The notes beneath the pieces are model-generated. The model saw only the letters and a program-made list of their open reading frames with translations. It did no database searches and was not told the origin of the DNA. 48,178 bases of DNA, from the NCBI GenBank assembly GCA_947629265.1, contig CANRCZ010000007.1, positions 1-48,178 on the forward strand. Reading direction: 5' to 3'. This document shows positions 15,538 to 24,883 of the stretch, piece after piece. How positions within the stretch are numbered: position 1 is the first letter of the stretch; each line of letters begins with the position of its first letter. Origin of the DNA: an uncultured Bacilli bacterium. Lineage in GTDB: Bacteria > Bacillota_I > Bacilli_A > RF39 > UBA660. The position numbers and the translations under genes were made by a program.

Positions 15538-17445
15538 TTAAACTACATAGTTATCTTCAAGTGAAAAGACCACATTTTCTTCAATCCACTCTTTACGAGG
15601 TTCTACTTTTTCACCCATTAAAACACTTACACGTTTTTCCGCTAAAGAAGCATCGATAATATTAACCTTAACCATACTCCTTTTTTCAGGATCCATAGTT
15701 GTTTCCCATAATTGTTCAGCATCCATTTCACCTAAACCTTTATATCGTTGGGTTTTAGATGATTTATTTTTAAATTTTTCTAGTATTTTTTTCCTATCAT
15801 CTTCTGTCCAAGCATAGTAAGCTTCTTTACCACTTTCAATTTTATATAATGGTGGTTTTGCAATATAAAGTTTACCATGTTCGATTAAAGGTTTCATGTA
15901 TCTAAAGAAGAACGTTAATAATAATACCTGAATATGTGCTCCATCGATATCAGCATCGGTCATGATGATGATTTTATCATAATTACAATCTTCAATATCA
16001 AAATCACTACCAATACCAGCGCCAATAGCATGAATTAAAGTATTTATTTCTTCGTTTTTTAAAACCTCTTCCAATTTAACTTTTTCGGTATTTAAAACCT
16101 TACCTCTTAAAGGTAATATAGCTTGGAATTTACTGTCACGACCTAGTTTAGCTGATCCACCAGCTGAATCACCCTCGACTAAAAATAGTTCATTTTTTTT
16201 AGGGTTTTTTGTTTGAGCTGGCGATAATTTACCGTTGATTATCCGCTCTTTTTTACCTTTATCTTTACCTAATCTAGCGGCATCACGAGCTTTTCTAGCA
16301 GCTTCCCTAACATTCTTACTTTTGACCATTTTTTCTAAAACTTTAGTCGCAATCTCTTTATTTTCTTCTAAGAAAAATTGCATTTTTTCAGTAATGATAC
16401 TTTCAACTACCGTTCTAGCGAGTGGCGTACCTAATTTACCCTTAGTCTGACCCTCAAATTGTAATAATGACTCCGGTATCTGTAAACTTATAACAGCGGT
16501 TAAACCCTCTCTCGTATCGTTTCCCTCAAAATTTTTATCTTTAGTTTTTAAATAGCCATTATTTTTAGCATAATCATTAAAAACCCTCGTTAAAGCGGAT
16601 TTAAAACCTACCTCGTGTGTTCCACCATCGATTGTTTTAACGTTATTGACAAATGAGGTAATACTTTCAGAATAAGTATCACAGTATTGAAACGCTACCT
16701 CGACGTTGATACCATCTTTTGAGCCCTCAAAACAAACGACGTCATGTAATTTAGTTTTATCTTCATCTAAGTATGCAACAAAAGCTTTTAAACCATTTTC
16801 ATAATAAAAAGTATCGCTTTTATCATCTTCAATATCACTGACCTCGACCGTTAAACCTTTAAGCAAAAAGGCTGATTCTTGCATTCTCTCACATATATCA
16901 GTATATGAAAATTTAGTTGTTGAAAATATCTCACTATCGGGCATAAAGGTTACTTTCGTACCTGTTTTATTAGTTCTACCTAGCTGTTTTAATGGTATTT
17001 TCGTTTTACCACCATCTTCAAATCTTATGTAGTATTCATAACCATCTCTTTTGATAGTTACCTCCATCCATTTGCTTAGAGCATTAACAACAGAGGCACC
17101 AACACCATGTAAACCACCTGATACTTTATAACCAGAGGTTTCAAATTTACCACCAGCATGTAATACCGTATAGATAACCTCAGGCGTACTCATTCCACTT
17201 TCGTGCATACCAGTTGGAACACCACGACCCTCATCTTCGATAGTTACACTCTGATCTTCGTTAATCGTTATCTTTATTCTATTTCCATAACCATTAATCG
17301 CTTCATCGATAGCGTTATCGACGATTTCCCATACTAGATGATGTAAACCTCTCTTATCGGTTGAACCAATATACATACCTGGTCTTTTTCTTACAGCTTC
17401 TAAGCCCTCTAATATTTTAATTGAACTTTCATCGTATTTTGCCAT
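15538..17445 (-). CDS. parE: DNA topoisomerase IV subunit B
   Basis: 635 residues. GHKL ATPase domain with DNAIDEA (about 43-49), DEGRGVPTGMH and GGLHGVGASVVNALS (about 113-127); then the transducer domain, and the TOPRIM domain with EGDSAGGSAK (about 424) and DADIDGAHI (about 500). The ending EKVEPRKEWIEENV and the STPEVIYTVLHAGG region favour ParE over GyrB. ParE works with ParC to decatenate chromosomes. parC is not adjacent: downstream is recG, upstream hemW, so the usual parE-parC pair is split or parC lies elsewhere. Confidence 0.9.
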   Translation of the reverse strand: MAKYDESSIKILEGLEAVRKRPGMYIGSTDKRGLHHLVWEIVDNAIDEAINGYGNRIKITINEDQSVTIEDEGRGVPTGMHESGMSTPEVIYTVLHAGGKFETSGYKVSGGLHGVGASVVNALSKWMEVTIKRDGYEYYIRFEDGGKTKIPLKQLGRTNKTGTKVTFMPDSEIFSTTKFSYTDICERMQESAFLLKGLTVEVSDIEDDKSDTFYYENGLKAFVAYLDEDKTKLHDVVCFEGSKDGINVEVAFQYCDTYSESITSFVNNVKTIDGGTHEVGFKSALTRVFNDYAKNNGYLKTKDKNFEGNDTREGLTAVISLQIPESLLQFEGQTKGKLGTPLARTVVESIITEKMQFFLEENKEIATKVLEKMVKSKNVREAARKARDAARLGKDKGKKERIINGKLSPAQTKNPKKNELFLVEGDSAGGSAKLGRDSKFQAILPLRGKVLNTEKVKLEEVLKNEEINTLIHAIGAGIGSDFDIEDCNYDKIIIMTDADIDGAHIQVLLLTFFFRYMKPLIEHGKLYIAKPPLYKIESGKEAYYAWTEDDRKKILEKFKNKSSKTQRYKGLGEMDAEQLWETTMDPEKRSMVKVNIIDASLAEKRVSVLMGEKVEPRKEWIEENVVFSLEDNYVV

Positions 17446-17498
17446 GTGTCACCTCAACTATCAATAATTATATCAAAATTTAATCAATTTTTCTAATT

Positions 17499-18575
17499 TT
17501 ATACAAAATTTATTAAGATATCATTAGATAAATATATGTATTTAGGGTTTATATAAATATATTCTTCATCTTCTAATAATTTTTTTTCTTTTAACAGATT
17601 ATCTATTTTATATCTATCTTTAATATCAATACCGTACTTTTTTAAAAAGGATTGTTTAGATACTCCTTTTAATTTTCTTAATCCTAAAATCATTTCATAT
17701 TCCATTTTTAAATTTTGATCAATTTTTTCAATTGATCTATCATAATCATTCTTTAAATACCTATTTAAGTTACCAGTATTTGTATATCTGATATCTTCAA
17801 TATAACCACTAGCATTTAAACCAAAACCATAGTAATGATCATTATTCCAATAAGTTAAATTATGTTTCGACATGTAACCCTCTTTAGCATAATTGGATAC
17901 CTCATAATGAATAAAACCAGCATCTGTTAAGGTTTTATCGATTAATTTATACATATCATAATCTAATTCTTCACTGATAGGCTTTACTTTATCAACATAT
18001 AATTTTGTCCTTTTTTCTATCATAAGTGAATAACAAGATACATGTTTGATATCTAATTTTAATAAAGTTTCTAAATCTTTTTTTAAAATATCGATACTAA
18101 AATTTGGAATAGCATAAATTAGATCAATATTGATATTGTTAAAATAATTTTTAGCTAACAATATCTTATCTTCAATATCGATATCATAATCTCTATTTAA
18201 GTATGTTAAAACGTCTTGATTAAAACTTTGAACGCCGATACTTAAACGAGTAATACCCTCATTTTTTAGTTTATCTAATAAAGTATCGTTTAAATGATTA
18301 ACATTACATTCAAAAGTATATTCTTCTAAATTACTTTTATCGATTTTTTTTAATATTTTAAATAAATAATCTAATTCATCACTATTTAAAGAAGATGGTG
18401 TTCCACCACCGATATATAAGGTTTTTACAGGTTCACCCTTATAATAGGTATCTATCTCTTTATCTAAACTATCTAAATATTTAAAAACATAATTATCGTA
18501 TTTTAATACTTTAGCGAAATCACAATATGAACATATCCTATCACAAAAAGGAATATGGATATACATTCCATCCAT
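17499..18575 (-). CDS. hemW: HemW-like radical SAM protein
   Basis: 358 residues. The radical SAM cluster motif is Cys11, Cys15 and Cys18 in IPFCDRICSYCDF (CxxxCxxC), followed by YIGGGTPSSL (about 53-62), ECNVNH, SIGVQSFN and a HemN C-terminal domain (about 280-355). HemW proteins are heme chaperones that resemble coproporphyrinogen dehydrogenase but lack its extra motif; no other heme gene is visible here. The start is ATG 18575 or the fourth codon at 18566. A terminator separates it from secG. Confidence 0.88.
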   Translation of the reverse strand: MDGMYIHIPFCDRICSYCDFAKVLKYDNYVFKYLDSLDKEIDTYYKGEPVKTLYIGGGTPSSLNSDELDYLFKILKKIDKSNLEEYTFECNVNHLNDTLLDKLKNEGITRLSIGVQSFNQDVLTYLNRDYDIDIEDKILLAKNYFNNINIDLIYAIPNFSIDILKKDLETLLKLDIKHVSCYSLMIEKRTKLYVDKVKPISEELDYDMYKLIDKTLTDAGFIHYEVSNYAKEGYMSKHNLTYWNNDHYYGFGLNASGYIEDIRYTNTGNLNRYLKNDYDRSIEKIDQNLKMEYEMILGLRKLKGVSKQSFLKKYGIDIKDRYKIDNLLKEKKLLEDEEYIYINPKYIYLSNDILINFV

Positions 18576-18578
18576 ATT

Positions 18579-18598
18579 AAAAAAGGATATAAATCCTT
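18579..18598 (-). terminator. Terminator after secG
   Basis: Minus-strand AAGGAT / ATCCTT with a 4-base loop and T run, overlapping the secG stop and just before hemW. Confidence 0.7.
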
Positions 18599-18803
18599 AT
18601 ATAATAACCGCTAAAGCGAAGAAAGCTACACCAAGTACGACCGTTAAACGGGATATAAATAACTCAGCTCCTCTTTCTTTACGGTTTTTAAATAGATCAC
18701 TATTAGTATTTCCTGTTAAAAATCCAGCTCCCTCATCTTTACCAGATTGTAATAAAACAACAATAATTATTAAAACAGATACGATCATTAATGCTATATT
18801 CAT
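18597..18803 (-). CDS. secG: Preprotein translocase subunit SecG
   Basis: A 68-residue protein with two membrane segments (MNIALMIVSVLIIIVVLLQ and the C-terminal LTVVLGVAFFALAVII) flanking the conserved loop QSGKDEGAGFLTGN, with NLFK-like SDLFKNR. Part of the SecYEG channel. Start placed at ATG 18803, after GAGAGGTG; an in-frame GTG three codons upstream lies inside that ribosome binding site. Confidence 0.92.
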   Translation of the reverse strand: MNIALMIVSVLIIIVVLLQSGKDEGAGFLTGNTNSDLFKNRKERGAELFISRLTVVLGVAFFALAVII

Positions 18804-18856
18804 GTTTCTCACCTCTCGTTTTTTAATTTTATCATAAATATTTTATAAATACAAGC

Positions 18857-19483
18857 TTAATCGATAGCGAAATCTCTGATATTACCTATATTTTTATAAT
18901 TTATATTTATTCGGTAGTTTTTAATGTTTTTGTTTATTTTTTTCATTTTATTGGTTAAATCGATATCGACAGCTTCGATAGTATTATTTCTATCGTAGGT
19001 TACCTCTACTTTATTTGTTAAGTTATCAACATAGTTATCTAAATCGTTGATTTTAAAATCACTAGATAGTACCTCGTATGTAACTTTGCTACTACCATCA
19101 TTATAGGATATGTTTCTAGTACTATCTAAATTATAGATTAAATCTTCGATATTTTCTAATCTTAAGTATCTAATATCAAAATTATATAACTGTTTTATAT
19201 TTTCAAAGTTATTTATATATTCTTTATGTAGTTCTTTTATTTCTAATAACTCTTTATTTTCATATCTAATTCCCTCGACATTATATACTTGGTTATTGAT
19301 ATTAAAGACCATATTATATTCATATTTATCTTTAGTTATCACTATTTCAGTTGGAGCTTTGTCACCTCTATTTAATAGAAGAAACATAACTAAAAAGAAC
19401 AATATCCAAATTAAAATAGTAATTAAAGATCTACCTCGTTCAGTATGCCAAATTTCTTTTATAGTATTAAATAATTGTTTCAT
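18857..19483 (-). CDS. Hypothetical single-pass membrane protein
   Basis: A 208-residue protein with one N-terminal hydrophobic segment (SLITILIWILFFLVMFLLL, about 19-37) and an extracytoplasmic domain rich in Asn, Tyr and Asp. The ATG follows the fmt TGA by three bases, so it is translationally coupled to fmt. No motif or family is recognised. Confidence 0.75.
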   Translation of the reverse strand: MKQLFNTIKEIWHTERGRSLITILIWILFFLVMFLLLNRGDKAPTEIVITKDKYEYNMVFNINNQVYNVEGIRYENKELLEIKELHKEYINNFENIKQLYNFDIRYLRLENIEDLIYNLDSTRNISYNDGSSKVTYEVLSSDFKINDLDNYVDNLTNKVEVTYDRNNTIEAVDIDLTNKMKKINKNIKNYRININYKNIGNIRDFAID

Positions 19484-19486
19484 AAA

Positions 19487-20458
19487 TCACCCTAATATTT
19501 CACCGATTAATGTATCTTCATCAAGACCATTTAAGTAGTCTTTAGCGGACATTTTCTTTTTACCCTCTGGTTGAATAGAGGTTAATATTATCTCACCATT
19601 ATCACATTTAACACCGATACCATCAGGATATATCTTCATGATTTCCCCATTTAATCTACCAGTATAGACATTAGTTCCAATTCGCGTTTCCCAAACCTTT
19701 AACCTTTTACCTTTTAAGATAGTATAAGCTCCCGGCCATGAATTTAAACCTCTTACTTGATTATAAATATTACGACATGTATTATCAAAATCGATCTTTT
19801 CATCTTCTTTTTGAATATTAAAAGCATATGTAGCTTTACTATCATCTTGTTGTTCTCTTAAAGCTGTACCATCGATGATACTTGGTAATGTTTTAATTAG
19901 TAATTCACTACCTAAAACACTTAATTTATCATGTAAGGTCGAAGCGGTATCTGTATCAGTTATCTCTATTTCAGCTTGTGATATAATATCGCCCTCATCC
20001 ATTCTTGGGTTCATATGCATAATCGTAATACCGGTTTTTTTATGGCCCTCGATGATAGCGCGATGGATTGGAGCTCCCCCTCTTAATTTAGGTAGTAAGG
20101 AAGCATGGACATTGATACAACCATATTTAGGATAGACAAGTAACTCACGAGGTACGATTTGACCGTAAGCACAAGTGATGATCAAGGTTGGTTTTAAATC
20201 GATGATATCCATGTATTCTTCTTTTAGCTTTTCAGGTTGTAAAACTAGAATAGTATGATCGATACCGTACTGTTTAACAGGGTTTGGTTTTATGATACCT
20301 TTTCTACCAACTGGTTTATCGGGTTGGGTTACGATAGCCCGAACATTATAATTTTTATTTAAAGCATCTAAAACTGGTACAGCGAATTCTGGTGTACCCA
20401 TAAAGATGATTTGAACCTCTTCTTCAATACTTAAATTTTCAATATCTATTTCATTCAT
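19487..20458 (-). CDS. fmt: Methionyl-tRNA formyltransferase
   Basis: 323 residues. Formyl-transfer domain with FMGTPEFAVP (about 19-28), the catalytic Asn and His in INVHASLLPKLRGGAPI (about 122-138) and the Asp in MDEGDII, then the OB-like C-terminal domain with NSWPGAY (about 230). It formylates initiator Met-tRNA. About 14 residues precede the usual family start. It ends in TGA, the only TGA stop noticed among about 50 genes. Sits in a priA-fmt-membrane protein operon with 47- and 3-base gaps. Confidence 0.93.
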   Translation of the reverse strand: MNEIDIENLSIEEEVQIIFMGTPEFAVPVLDALNKNYNVRAIVTQPDKPVGRKGIIKPNPVKQYGIDHTILVLQPEKLKEEYMDIIDLKPTLIITCAYGQIVPRELLVYPKYGCINVHASLLPKLRGGAPIHRAIIEGHKKTGITIMHMNPRMDEGDIISQAEIEITDTDTASTLHDKLSVLGSELLIKTLPSIIDGTALREQQDDSKATYAFNIQKEDEKIDFDNTCRNIYNQVRGLNSWPGAYTILKGKRLKVWETRIGTNVYTGRLNGEIMKIYPDGIGVKCDNGEIILTSIQPEGKKKMSAKDYLNGLDEDTLIGEILG

Positions 20459-20505
20459 ATTATCACCATCCTAATTATAGATTATTTTATTTATATTCGC
20501 AACTG

Positions 20506-22677
20506 TTAATACATTTTAATTGGATATAAATCGATATCAACTCTCTTTTTGCTAGTTCGATATTGATCGTTTATAAATTTTAAATGTTTATATAAATTAT
20601 CTAGTTTTTTAAATTTAATAACGATTTGAACTGTATAAATATTGTTTATTTTAGGAATACTACCACTACTTGGTCCTAAAATATGAACATTTTCTAAATT
20701 TAGATTTCTTAAATAGTTGACGATTTTATTTCCCTCTTTATAAGCTTCATCAAAATCATGATAGTTGATTTTAATTAAACATAGATTATAGTATGGACTA
20801 TATTTTAAAATTTTTCTGATTTTTATCTCTTCGTTATAGAAAGCTTTATAGTCATGATTTTGTACGTATTTAAAACTGTAATGATCGATATTAAAAGCTT
20901 GAATAATGACCTCACCTTTTTTATCACTACGACCTGATCTACCAGCTACTTGACTTAAAAGTTCAAAGGTTCTTTCACTATTTCGAAAGTCAGGTACGTT
21001 TAAACTAGCATCACCATTTATGACCCCAACTAAGGTAACATCTTTAAAATCTAGTCCTTTAGCGATCATCTGAGTACCTATTAAAACGTTGTATTTTTTA
21101 TTTTTAAAATCGTTGATGATTTTTTCATGGCTACCTTTTAATCTCGTAGTATCGTTATCCATTCTAATTACTTTAGAACCATTTATATTGTTTTCGATAT
21201 ATTCAGCGAGTTTTTCTGTACCCATACCAGTATCACCAAGTTCTTTGCTATGACAAGTAGGACAAGTATATATTTTAGGTGTTTTATAACCACAGTAGTG
21301 ACATTCACATAGATTGTTTTTTTTATGGTATGTAAGTGGTATATCACAATTGGGACATTTAAAGACAAAGCCACAATTTTTACAAGTTGTAATAGTCGTA
21401 TATCCTCTTCTATTTAATAAGATGATGATCTGTTCATCTTTAGCGATCGTTTCTAACATTTTATCTTTTAATATTTTAGAGATGATCCGTCTTCCTTTTT
21501 GAATTTCTTCTTTCATACCAACTAAGGTTACTTTAGGTAAATTTTGATTGACTCTCTTTTTAATTTCACATAGTTCATAAATACCTAATTTGCTTCTTGT
21601 ATAGCTTTCAATAGATGGTGTAGCACTACCTAGTACTAAAGGACAATTATGGTATTTAGATCTATATAAAGCCATATCGATCGTATTATATTTAGGAGTA
21701 TTTTCTTGTTTATAAGTTTCGGAATGTTCTTCATCGATAATGATGATACCGATATTTTTTAAAGGTGCAAAGATAGCACTCCTAGCTCCTACGACGATAG
21801 ATACCTCTCCCTTAACGATCTTTCGCCATTCGTCGTATTTTTCACCAACACTGAGACTAGAATGTAAAATAGCGATATCTTCATTGAAACGTTTTTTTAA
21901 ATTAGTAACTATCTGAGGTGTTAAACTAATTTCTGGTACTAATAATATAGCACTTTTTTTATTTTTAATAACCTCTCTAATTAGATGAATATAAATTTCG
22001 GTTTTACCACTACCAGTTACTCCATGGATTAAAAAAGGTTTAAAGGTATCTTTAGATTTTATAATTTTATTATAAACATTTAATTGTTCTTTATTTAAAA
22101 TTAAGTCATCTTCATGTTCTAAGATACTATTTTTTAAACGGTATTCTTCTTGTTTTATTTCTTTGATAATTTTATTTTTTATCAAGGTATTAACGGCTGA
22201 TACACTTATTTTAGTTAGATCAGTTTTTAAAGTTTTATCGGATAGGTTATCGATAATTCTTATCTGAGTATCGTTTTTACACATTTTAATTGCATGTTCA
22301 TAAGGTACATTAAGTTCGATATAAGTTACTATTTTTTTATTGATATGTGGTCTATTTTTAGCTTTTAAGGCTGTTGGTAACATCGTTTGATAGCAGTCGA
22401 TTAGATTGGATAAAGTCTTTTTGCTCATGTATTGACCTAGTTCTAATAGTTCTTCATTTAAAATAGGTTCTTGATCGATCAATTTTTCAATTTCTTTTAA
22501 TTTAAAATCGTAATCTTGTTCATCATGAATATTTAATACAAACCCCTCTAGTTTTTGTTTACCAAATGGAACTAGTACTCTAGAACCTATTTGAACTTTC
22601 ATATTATCTGGTATTATATAACTAAAGGTTTGGTTTATTTTTTTTGTTTTTAATTCTAAAAGGATATCCGCTACCAT
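20506..22677 (-). CDS. priA: Primosomal protein N' (replication restart helicase PriA)
   Basis: 723 residues. N-terminal 3'-binding domain (LELKTKKINQTFSYIIP), Walker A GVTGSGKTEIYIHL (about 222-235), DEEHSETYKQE box (about 315), SATPSIES, and a zinc-binding cluster of paired cysteines (CKNCGF, CPNCDIP, CHYCGYK, CPTCHS, about 433-475). C-terminal helicase lobe contains QVAGRSGR. PriA reloads the replisome at stalled forks. First gene of the operon with fmt; ATG preceded by GGTGG. Confidence 0.95.
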   Translation of the reverse strand: MVADILLELKTKKINQTFSYIIPDNMKVQIGSRVLVPFGKQKLEGFVLNIHDEQDYDFKLKEIEKLIDQEPILNEELLELGQYMSKKTLSNLIDCYQTMLPTALKAKNRPHINKKIVTYIELNVPYEHAIKMCKNDTQIRIIDNLSDKTLKTDLTKISVSAVNTLIKNKIIKEIKQEEYRLKNSILEHEDDLILNKEQLNVYNKIIKSKDTFKPFLIHGVTGSGKTEIYIHLIREVIKNKKSAILLVPEISLTPQIVTNLKKRFNEDIAILHSSLSVGEKYDEWRKIVKGEVSIVVGARSAIFAPLKNIGIIIIDEEHSETYKQENTPKYNTIDMALYRSKYHNCPLVLGSATPSIESYTRSKLGIYELCEIKKRVNQNLPKVTLVGMKEEIQKGRRIISKILKDKMLETIAKDEQIIILLNRRGYTTITTCKNCGFVFKCPNCDIPLTYHKKNNLCECHYCGYKTPKIYTCPTCHSKELGDTGMGTEKLAEYIENNINGSKVIRMDNDTTRLKGSHEKIINDFKNKKYNVLIGTQMIAKGLDFKDVTLVGVINGDASLNVPDFRNSERTFELLSQVAGRSGRSDKKGEVIIQAFNIDHYSFKYVQNHDYKAFYNEEIKIRKILKYSPYYNLCLIKINYHDFDEAYKEGNKIVNYLRNLNLENVHILGPSSGSIPKINNIYTVQIVIKFKKLDNLYKHLKFINDQYRTSKKRVDIDLYPIKMY

Positions 22678-22719
22678 ATTACCACCGTTTTAATCATATC
22701 ATATTTTAAATAATTTTAC

Positions 22720-22748
22720 TTGCTTTTTTAGCATTTTTTTATTATAAT
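22720..22748 (+). promoter_or_regulatory. Promoter of the tandem HExxH genes
   Basis: TTGCTT (22720-22725), 17 bases, TATAAT (22743-22748), divergent from priA. Confidence 0.7.
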
Positions 22749-22769
22749 ACGTCCTTAATGGAGGGAAAT

Positions 22770-23582
22770 ATGAAAGAAGAAGATGTTTATAAAGATATAA
22801 TATATGCTTTTAAAAATAACAAATTAAAATTTAGTGCGAAAGATATTACGAATATGATTAGAAACTACATGGTATATCATAAAATATATGGAATATCTAG
22901 TGTTATCTTTAATAAAGAGGATATGAATTATTATCATTTTGATAGTAGTACGATCAATATCGATTATCAACTTGATCTATATGATAATGTTTTAGATAAA
23001 GAGGATGCTACTTTTCAAATGATCGCGGTTTTAACGACGATTCTTCATGAACTTACTCATGTTGAACAGTTTAATGTAGACCGAATAATTTATAATGATC
23101 CTTTTATATGTGATCAATTTATAAGTAGCATCGAATATGCCATGGATGAAAAAACTTTAAAGAGTCATACTGATGAATATGATGAATATCATGATTATTT
23201 TATCTTTGAATACTATGCTGATATTAGAGCTTTTATCAAGTTTGAAAAATTGTATTTAAAGTATTTAAAAGATTATATTGATCCACATATTATCGAAGAA
23301 AACAACCGCTATATCGCCGCTAGTATATTACCACTATATGAAAGTTATGATTTATCTAAACCAGACGCATCTTACCCTCTTTTAAATAATAATTTTGTAT
23401 GTCATATCAATGATGATAAGTTCTTTGATAAAATTAGTAATTCATTAAAAGGACTTAGTGAATATGATAAATTATTAAGAGGTCTTCCTGTAAAAAATAA
23501 AACATTAGGATATTTAGATAAGGTCGTTAATGAAAAGGTTAAAACTTATAAATTGTTTGATGATATTAAAAAGATGGGATAA
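22770..23582 (+). CDS. Putative zinc metalloprotease-like protein, copy 1
   Basis: 270 residues, no signal peptide or membrane segment. The segment ILHELTHVEQ (about 92-101) has the zincin signature HExxH, and a later FEYYADIRAF (about 149-158) supplies a Glu and Asp placed like the third ligand of gluzincin-type enzymes. Start is ATG 22770, after GGAGGG; an in-frame ATG at 22758 lies upstream of that site. It is followed three bases after its stop by a paralogue of the same length and plan, so the pair arose by tandem duplication. Proteolytic activity and substrate are not known; I do not recognise a named family. Confidence 0.65.
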   Translation: MKEEDVYKDIIYAFKNNKLKFSAKDITNMIRNYMVYHKIYGISSVIFNKEDMNYYHFDSSTINIDYQLDLYDNVLDKEDATFQMIAVLTTILHELTHVEQFNVDRIIYNDPFICDQFISSIEYAMDEKTLKSHTDEYDEYHDYFIFEYYADIRAFIKFEKLYLKYLKDYIDPHIIEENNRYIAASILPLYESYDLSKPDASYPLLNNNFVCHINDDKFFDKISNSLKGLSEYDKLLRGLPVKNKTLGYLDKVVNEKVKTYKLFDDIKKMG

Positions 23583-23585
23583 GAT

Positions 23586-24398
23586 ATGAAAGAATTGGAA
23601 TTATATAAAGGTATTGTAAATGACTTTAAAAATAATAGGCCTTATTTAGATAAGAATGTCATTAAAAATATGGTTAGCAATTATTTAAAATATCATTCTC
23701 TTCCTAATTCAGCGGTTAAAAGGATTAATATAAATAATTATTATAAAAATGGGTATGATACTAATCAAATTCTATTTATTGATCCATATATGGATTATAG
23801 TAACGAAATAACTGAAGCATATGATGATAATCATGAAATTGATGATGGTTCATCTTTAAATAAGATTATTACTCTTTGTACTATTTTTCATGAGCTTACT
23901 CATATTGAGCAAAAATATTTAAGACCATTTTTATTTAATAGTCAGTTTGTCGATGATCAAGTAGCGGATAGTATTGATAAGGTAGCGAATATCGATTATG
24001 ATGAATATCTTGATATCCATGACTTTTTATTGTTTGAATACTATGCTAATATTAGATCTTTTATGGAGTTTGAAGATATTTATCTTAAGTATTTAAAGGA
24101 ATATATCGATAATAAGACGATGAGTATCTATAACAGATATTTAGCGGGTGAGATAGTATTTGTATATAATGAAAACAAAAATTTTCCTTTATTAAATAAT
24201 GCTTTAGTTACTAGTGATATCAGTGATTACTTTATAGATAATGTAAATATTTTATTAGATGGTAATCCAAGTGATTTAACGAGGTTAAAGATGGGATTAC
24301 CTATAAACGATACTACTTTTGATTATATTGATGATATCGCTAAAGCGAAATGTAAAACTTTAAATTTATTTGAAGACATAAAAAAAATATCAAATTAA
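23586..24398 (+). CDS. Putative zinc metalloprotease-like protein, copy 2
   Basis: 270 residues, cytoplasmic, paralogous to 22770-23582 along its full length: the same FHELTHIEQ (about 99-107), FEYYANIRSFMEFE (about 156-169), PLLNN and GLPxxxxTxxYxD segments. The putative ligand Asp after EYYA is Asn in this copy (EYYANI versus EYYADI), so the two may differ in activity. Cotranscribed with copy 1. A strong hairpin follows the stop. Confidence 0.65.
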   Translation: MKELELYKGIVNDFKNNRPYLDKNVIKNMVSNYLKYHSLPNSAVKRININNYYKNGYDTNQILFIDPYMDYSNEITEAYDDNHEIDDGSSLNKIITLCTIFHELTHIEQKYLRPFLFNSQFVDDQVADSIDKVANIDYDEYLDIHDFLLFEYYANIRSFMEFEDIYLKYLKEYIDNKTMSIYNRYLAGEIVFVYNENKNFPLLNNALVTSDISDYFIDNVNILLDGNPSDLTRLKMGLPINDTTFDYIDDIAKAKCKTLNLFEDIKKISN

Positions 24399-24420
24399 TG
24401 TTTAAATTTGGTATTTTTTT
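24383..24420. terminator. Bidirectional terminator
   Basis: AAAAAATATCAAATT paired with AAATTTGGTATTTTTT, with T runs on both strands, between convergent stops. Confidence 0.75.
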
Positions 24421-24868
24421 ATAATGGTGCACCACAAAGATTACAATATTCGTCAGTTGGTTGAACTTTAGAACCACAGTTTGGACAGTATTCTGTTTCT
24501 TTAACGTCTTGAATAAGTTCATCGACACTCATATTTTTATAGTCAATTTTGGTATCAGTAGTTGGTTTTACAAAGTCTTCAGTATTCTCTATCGATACAC
24601 TTTCTGTCTGTATTTCCGGTTGTAACTCTACATTATTTTGGATTTCAGGTTGCATTTCTGGTTGTAAATCTTCATCAGGTTGGTCAACATTTTCAACTGG
24701 TGAAACTGGCATAACATATGGTATATCTTTAGGTACTAATTCAACAAAGGATTGATTAGGTAAATCTTCATTATGTGTCTCTTCAACATTGTTACTACTT
24801 TCAACTCTCTCTTCACCAAAAGGATTGGTAACAGGTTCTTCTTCTTTCTTTTTTTTCTTAAAAAACAT
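24419..24868 (-). CDS. Acidic protein with C-terminal zinc ribbon
   Basis: 149 residues: a basic start (MFFKKKKKEEEP), a Pro/Glu/Asn-rich, probably unstructured middle with repeats of the type QPEIQ/LQPEMQPEIQ, and a C-terminal zinc ribbon CPNCGSKVQPTDEYCNLCGA with two CxxC pairs. It follows the HerA-like ATPase gene by 15 bases and is probably in the ftsY operon. The zinc ribbon may serve as a docking or nucleic-acid module; the function is unknown. Confidence 0.75.
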   Translation of the reverse strand: MFFKKKKKEEEPVTNPFGEERVESSNNVEETHNEDLPNQSFVELVPKDIPYVMPVSPVENVDQPDEDLQPEMQPEIQNNVELQPEIQTESVSIENTEDFVKPTTDTKIDYKNMSVDELIQDVKETEYCPNCGSKVQPTDEYCNLCGAPL

Positions 24869-24883
24869 TGCTTTCTCCTCCTT

